Shown here in pieces: positions 59,613 to 64,000 of a stretch of DNA of 64,000 nucleotides (position 1 is the first letter of the stretch; each line of letters opens with the position of its first letter). The notes under the pieces are model-generated. The model had not been told where the DNA came from and made no database searches. It saw only the letters and a program-made list of their open reading frames with translations. Origin of the DNA: Anaspis maculata (lineage: Eukaryota > Arthropoda > Insecta > Coleoptera > Scraptiidae); NCBI GenBank assembly GCA_949128115.1, contig OX421961.1:99653863-99717862 (forward strand). Reading direction: 5' to 3'. The position numbers were made by a program, and so were the translations under genes.

Positions 59613-59809
59613 GTGGAAAACCATACTGGAAGTTACCCTATGCTGTTTCAGAGGCATCGAGGGACATAGGTGAACTCTTGCCAAACACAAGGAAATTAGT
59701 TACATCAGTCAAGAAGAGATTGTGGAAATGGAAACCCTCCAACAAGGATGTTGCCCAACAAAGCACTTCGTTTGCAATTATTCCCCCATTCTGTGGTACT
59801 TTTATCTAA
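59613..59809 (+). CDS. Candidate 3'-terminal exon, product unknown
   Basis: An acceptor (TTTGTTGTGCAG) precedes 59613. From the third base the frame reads GKPYWKLPYAVSEASRDIGE, then LLPNTRKLVTSVKKRLWKWK and ends IIPPFCGTFI at TAA 59807-59809, 64 codons. AATAAA follows at 59835-59840. Composition (balanced charged and hydrophobic residues, tryptophans, basic KKRLWKWK block) looks coding, not low-complexity. The matching upstream exon was not found: the nearest donor, after 59568, has the wrong phase. I recognise no family. Confidence 0.35.
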
Positions 59810-59912
59810 CATAGATTTAAACATAGAAAACAAAAATAAACAGATGTAGATATTTATTAGTTTTATTAAAATTGGTTAATTTTTGAAGAAATTTGGTGTG
59901 ACAAAATTATAC

Positions 59913-60089
59913 TCAAATAATGAAGTAAGTAATAAAATCGATGGTAAAATTCTTTTTGATCAGCTTTTCAAACTTTTGAAGTCCTTGAGTCTCTGTCAGA
60001 TGTGGGAACAACGCTTGAAAATCAGAAATCCAGGATGTCGCCGTAGTTATCTTGGGAAACATTGCGAGGTCATCGGAACATTCAGAAAT
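59913..60089 (-). CDS. Candidate minus-strand terminal exon, product unknown
   Basis: The minus-strand frame reads MFPKITTATSWISDFQALFP from an ATG at 60062, then HLTETQGLQKFEKLIKKNFT and stops at 59913-59915. On the minus strand AATAAA lies near 59865, so this unit would run toward the plus-strand unit ending at 59809, tail to tail. No family recognised. It may be a decayed relative of the neighbouring duplicated unit. Confidence 0.25.
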   Translation of the reverse strand: MSECSDDLAMFPKITTATSWISDFQALFPHLTETQGLQKFEKLIKKNFTIDFITYFII

Positions 60090-60119
60090 TCAGAAGCCAT
60101 GACTGTGTAGATAGCAACC

Positions 60120-60560
60120 TCGCCAAACACGCGGATTTTTGCAAGATAGCCTGCCTCGGGCCCCCCTTTCAAGCCTCAATCCATGGAAATATTCGCCTAT
60201 CATTTTCGCAATAACCGCCTGAAAGGCTATCATCGACAACGACGAACCCTTGAATCACATTGTAGGTACAGTACACACCTGGCTCTACAAAGCACACAAG
60301 GAAAATAAATCGAGGAAGACCAACTTCAAATTTGTAGGTTATAAAAAGGTTATGTTTTGACGTTGGTTGTCAAGCGCGCGCGAGTCTGTTCGTTTGTTTG
60401 TTGGTCCTCCAAATTAAATGATGCCCGAGGTCCATTTACCTCTCCAGAGTACCATACCGGGCCCGGATCTACGATAAAAGTGAATAAAAATGTATTTTTT
60501 TCTTCGATAGTCAAACTGAGCTTACCCGGAGTTTGGGGCCGCGTCCTGACCCTCGTCGCA
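60120..60560 (-). repeat. Right copy of the diverged inverted duplication
   Basis: Complement of blocks at 58325-59145. It keeps the donor (GTAAG at 60525 on the minus strand) and acceptor (TAG before 60468) of a 57 bp intron matching the 54 bp intron 58346-58399. It lacks the 360 bp insertion. Its frames contain stops, so it looks like a decayed copy. Confidence 0.8.
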
Positions 60561-61353
60561 AGAGCCTACGGCATCCTCATGAACGATTCAACGATACGAC
60601 TCAAAAATCCCAATTTATGTTCACGGTGACACAACGCGCTTGTTTATGCAACCTAGGCGAGATAAAATCCCTAGAGGTCCCAACCAACGGCAGCGCCTCC
60701 TGGCGGGAGCAAAATCGTCCATGCCTCCCATTCCAGCTTGCCATTCCCTATATTTTCGAGAACGGTGTTTGGTAAAATTGAAAAAACTGCTGCTGAACAG
60801 GCAGGTGAAAATTATTCACTTCTTGGCGGGCAACATCTTCAAAAATGCTGTTATTAAAATTTTAACGCCATAAGTGGATTCAGTGAGTACAAGTTATTAT
60901 AAAACATCCAAAATACATGTTGCTCCATCGTTTTCTTGTGTGGAAAAACAATTGAATGTGATTTATCTGACCCGCACAAAGAAATCTTTTCTTTCAACAG
61001 TAGGACTGGCACAGAGATGGTGACAAATGCTTCCAATGTTTGCGTTAGAGTTGTACGTTTGCATTGAGGAAAATAAAATGAAAAAGTACGGGGGTTTACA
61101 GATCTTTTTGCGCCTTCAAGACATCCTTTATCTTTGGGCAGATGTGGAGGAATCAGCACAACTCCTTTTTGGGCGGAAACTCAGTGGTAGATACCTACTG
61201 ACCTTACGAAGAGTTCGACACCATAAAAGCTTTGGTCGAAATTTTTCTATCCAGAATGACCTACCGCCTGGCCTAAAACGCAAGACGAATCAAACTAAAC
61301 ACAACGTAGTAAGTTACTATTTTAGTATCCTGTATCATTAGTATTAGTATATA
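60561..61353. other. No recognisable gene
   Basis: Short overlapping frames only. If the duplicated unit extends here on the minus strand, I could not align it. Confidence 0.3.
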
Positions 61354-61473
61354 CCGTGTGATCCAAACCATTCCGAATCGGAGTAGGCTGTGACATGGTC
61401 AAATTCCTAGATGTAAAGCTGCTTTTCGCCAGGGCAAAGCCTACTCCAATTTGGGATGGTTTGGATCACACGG
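61354..61473. mobile_element. 120 bp TA-flanked hairpin, family member B
   Basis: CCGTGTGATCCAAACCATTC and its complement form the stem, flanked by TA at 61352-61353 and 61474-61475. The central part (GTAGGCTG, GGTCAAATTC, AAGCTGCTTTTCGCCAGGGC, AGCCTAC) matches member A at 31861-31975. Confidence 0.88.
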
Positions 61474-61497
61474 TAGTATTGTATTGATATATACCTA

Positions 61498-62249
61498 CCA
61501 GGTGATCATTCGAAGACTAACTTGCAATAACTCCCGATTCCTAGTGAAGATAACTTCGAGCAAAAACAGGTCGATTTTTTTGTCGAAGGGGTTTATGTCG
61601 AAGGGGACATCTAAAACAAACATTGGCGATTTTTATGTCGAAGAGGTTTATGTCGAAGGGGACATCTAAAACAAACATTGGCGATTTTTCATTCTTAGCC
61701 CCCTCGTCCCCACCCAATCCAACTTCGAAATTTCAAATGGCATCACCTGCTCTGCTATACATCAAATTGAAGAGAATTGAATTCTATTCATGAACAAAAT
61801 ATTTTCAAAATTTCAAAAGTCCCCCTTTCTCTCCTAAAATACTCAGAATGTCCAATTTAATGTGGGGGGAGAGGAAAGGGGTATGTTTGGGTAGCACTTT
61901 TTCTACCAAAAATTTTCTTTTCCGATGCTATCTACGATGACCCTGACTAAATCAAAGGGAATTGAATGAACCAAAATATGAAATAAGACATTCAGAGAAT
62001 TTTATGGAGGAGGTTGAAGTAAAAAAATTTCAAAAAACATTTTTTTCAGGCAGAATTTAATTCTCTTCAATTTGATGTATTGTATTCAAAGTTTGGGTGA
62101 ATGGGAGCGAGGGGGCTGAAGATTGAAATTCGACAATGGGTGTTTTCGATGTCCCCTTCGATATAAAAATCTACCTGTTTTTGATCGAAGAAATATTCAC
62201 TAGAAATCGAGAGTTATTGCGGGTGGATAGTTTTCAAATGATCACCCGG
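61498..62249. mobile_element. 752 bp TA-flanked foldback
   Basis: CCAGGTGATCATTCGAA at the left and its near-complement ending ATCACCCGG at the right, with TA on both sides (61496-61497, 62250-62251). Arms of about 120 bp plus diverged inner arms. Two AATTGAATTC/GAATTAAATTC-bearing inner segments mirror each other. A fragment of the same family lies near 53700-53840. Confidence 0.85.
61590..61690 (+). repeat. 57 bp tandem duplication inside the foldback
   Basis: TTTATGTCGAAGGGGACATC followed by AAAACAAACATTGGCGAT occurs at 61590-61633 and 61647-61690, nearly without mismatch, so it is recent. Confidence 0.85.
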
Positions 62250-62251
62250 TA

Positions 62252-62754
62252 TATAGTTCAAATACTACTACTTTACCCTGTGTATAGTTATATCCCTGGT
62301 TCGCAAATTTCGTATTTCATGGTAAAAAAGCAATTATTGCTAGAATGCAAATCCGGCAGTGATCTATGGCACGATTTCGCGTTTGTGTCGCATGCATTTC
62401 GTTCAGAATCGGAATTTATGCTTGGATATTTGGTCTAATCTAATGTGCCACCCCAGCTGACAATATCGAAAGCCGTAAATCGTCAGATATACATATAGAT
62501 ACACTGAATTAGTTATTTTAAGTAGATAGGTTCCCGTTCAATAAGTATTTTATTTATTTTAATGGATACATTTTACTTAGAAGGAGGTACCTACGCTACG
62601 GCTACTATACCGGGTAGGCCATAAAAAACCGCACTGTTTTATTTTTCTTGCCGAATTTTTGTTTCATGGCCGATTTTGACAAGTTTGATATCCTTGTCTA
62701 GCCAATTGATGTCTAGTCAATGGGCTACCAAAATTGAATATAAATATTGCTTGA
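62252..62754. other. No recognisable gene
   Basis: A 100-codon plus-strand frame (62136-62438) starts in the foldback arm and is not supported. Confidence 0.35.
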
Positions 62755-63250
62755 GTATCAAAATTCGAAATGGCGCACACAACTGAAAAAATGCTTGTTG
62801 CTGTCGTTTCTTTTGATTGAAATTTGACCGAATGACAGAACTAAAGGCGTTTTTTGGAAGAAACGAACTTTTTTTACATTTTTAGACCATGACCAGCTCA
62901 ATTGGTTGATTCGTTTTGGAAATAAAGTGAACTGAAAAAGCTCATTTGCCATTGTTTTACTTCGAAAAGAATAATAAAAAGATATTGTTTTGCCTGACAA
63001 GCCAAATAAATAGGATACAAATCTCATATATGGAATATGATCGAAATGTCAAAATTCAGAATGACGGACCTAATTCAAAATAAGTCTTCTTCTGCATGCA
63101 GTCATTTTCTTATTGAAATTTGACAGACTGACAGAACTAAAGCGTTTCTTGAAAGAACGGATTTTTTTGCATTTTGAGGCCTAAGCAGCTTAATTATTGG
63201 TTCATTGGTGGAGGAGATGTGGTAAACTGAAAAAAAAAAGGCTTTTGTCT
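62755..63250 (+). repeat. Diverged direct duplication, period about 295 bp
   Basis: Both copies contain CAAAATTC(G/A), ATTGAAATTTGAC, TGACAGAACTAAAG, and GTAAACTGAAAAA-like blocks in the same order (about 62758-62945 and 63052-63240). Confidence 0.75.
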
Positions 63251-64000
63251 ATTCCAGTTATAATAGCTGTCAGCTTAACAGCTGTCATAATCATAGCTTG
63301 TGTTGTGTAAATACGTAATGCGAGTTTCAATTGAAAACAGTACTGATCCTAATTCCCATACCAAAATTGGATTGAATGGCCTATCGATAGAGGTAAGTTT
63401 TATTGTTTTGGATTATAAGTCAGATTTAAATCAGATGATTTTTCTTCAGCTTTTCCTGAACCGAATCAAAACGTAGGAACTAGGAAGAACAGAAACAATG
63501 TAGGTACAACTTAAAAAACAGTGCAAATATTTGTGAAACACACTTCGGAACAGCAAGAAATTTAGATTGGACATAATTATGCAGCTAGACCTAAAGTTAC
63601 AGGGACAAATTATTAGAGATTGTGAGTTTAGTTTCAATGCTTGTTTTTCAATAAACAACTACGAAATGTCAACTTTGTTGAAACTACTAAAAACTGTTTC
63701 TATTTTTGACATATCAGGCGCCATTGTGTAGCCAGTGAAATAGGCTTCAAGAATCATAAATTAAACCGCTTTCCAACCATTAGAAACAATTTACTGCTCT
63801 AGAAGGTAGGAGAACGTCAGCCGCGAAGTGTCACTTGTCAAACATTTCTATTTTCAGCAACTAGAATTTTGAATTACCGAGCAATTATCAGGGCAGAGTA
63901 GATAAAATATTATATCACACTCGTTTAATACGACGTAGTGTCACTCCTTTCTTTCATTACGTCTTATTGAGCTCGTATAATAATGTGCGTACTATATTAC
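63251..64000. other. No recognisable gene
   Basis: Short frames only. The last 100 bases contain TATCACACTCGTTTAATACG and a possible complementary CGTCTTATTGAGCTCGTATA, perhaps a hairpin truncated by the window edge. Confidence 0.35.

Noticed and set aside
1..64000. A bacterial-style operon or defence system
   Set aside because: No runs of co-directional long open frames or ribosome binding sites; introns, LTRs and MITEs show an animal nuclear genome.

Overview
This 64 kb window is AT-rich, intron-containing, repeat-saturated nuclear DNA of an animal, most likely an insect. The grounds are an insect-style secreted acid lipase gene with short GT-AG introns, Jockey-type and Ty3/gypsy retroelement relics, hAT, PIF/Harbinger and pogo/Tc1-type non-autonomous DNA elements, and frequent TAGGTACCTA-like strings. 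No bacterial gene organisation is present. A hemipteran such as a whitefly is my guess, but the species cannot be fixed from the sequence.

Layout. 0-3 kb: a solo LTR with perfect target duplication and a small TTA-flanked MITE. 3.29-6.97 kb: the one confidently reconstructed host gene, a seven-exon lipase of 406 residues whose third intron holds a 1.5 kb palindromic (foldback) element. 7-20 kb: an hAT MITE, a dead non-LTR retrotransposon tail, and several hairpin and foldback elements. 20-29 kb: a nested block in which an element with long inverted ends (carrying a 159-codon open frame) abuts a 6.6 kb TA-flanked foldback. The foldback's centre is occupied by a deleted Ty3/gypsy element and a tRNA-like sequence, and its right arm carries another foldback. 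29-47 kb: mostly no recognisable gene, with a Jockey reverse transcriptase scrap, an 880 bp hAT MITE and several hairpins. 47-57 kb: a foldback split by a second solo LTR, a GC-rich candidate exon on the minus strand, a pogo-like element with a zinc-finger remnant, and two more foldbacks, one interrupted by a 1 kb transposon with 8 bp target duplication. 57-60.6 kb: a diverged inverted duplication of an intron-containing unit, one copy of which has been hit by two insertions. 61-64 kb: a short hairpin related to one at 31.9 kb, another TA-flanked foldback, and a tandem duplication.

The dominant theme is mobile DNA inserted into mobile DNA, especially perfect or near-perfect palindromes flanked by TA. 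The duplicated palindromic arms act as internal controls: the uninterrupted arm shows the empty site of each insertion, so target duplications and relative ages can be read directly. Apart from the lipase, possible host genes (49.1-49.7 kb minus; 57.4-60.6 kb) are fragments that I could not name.
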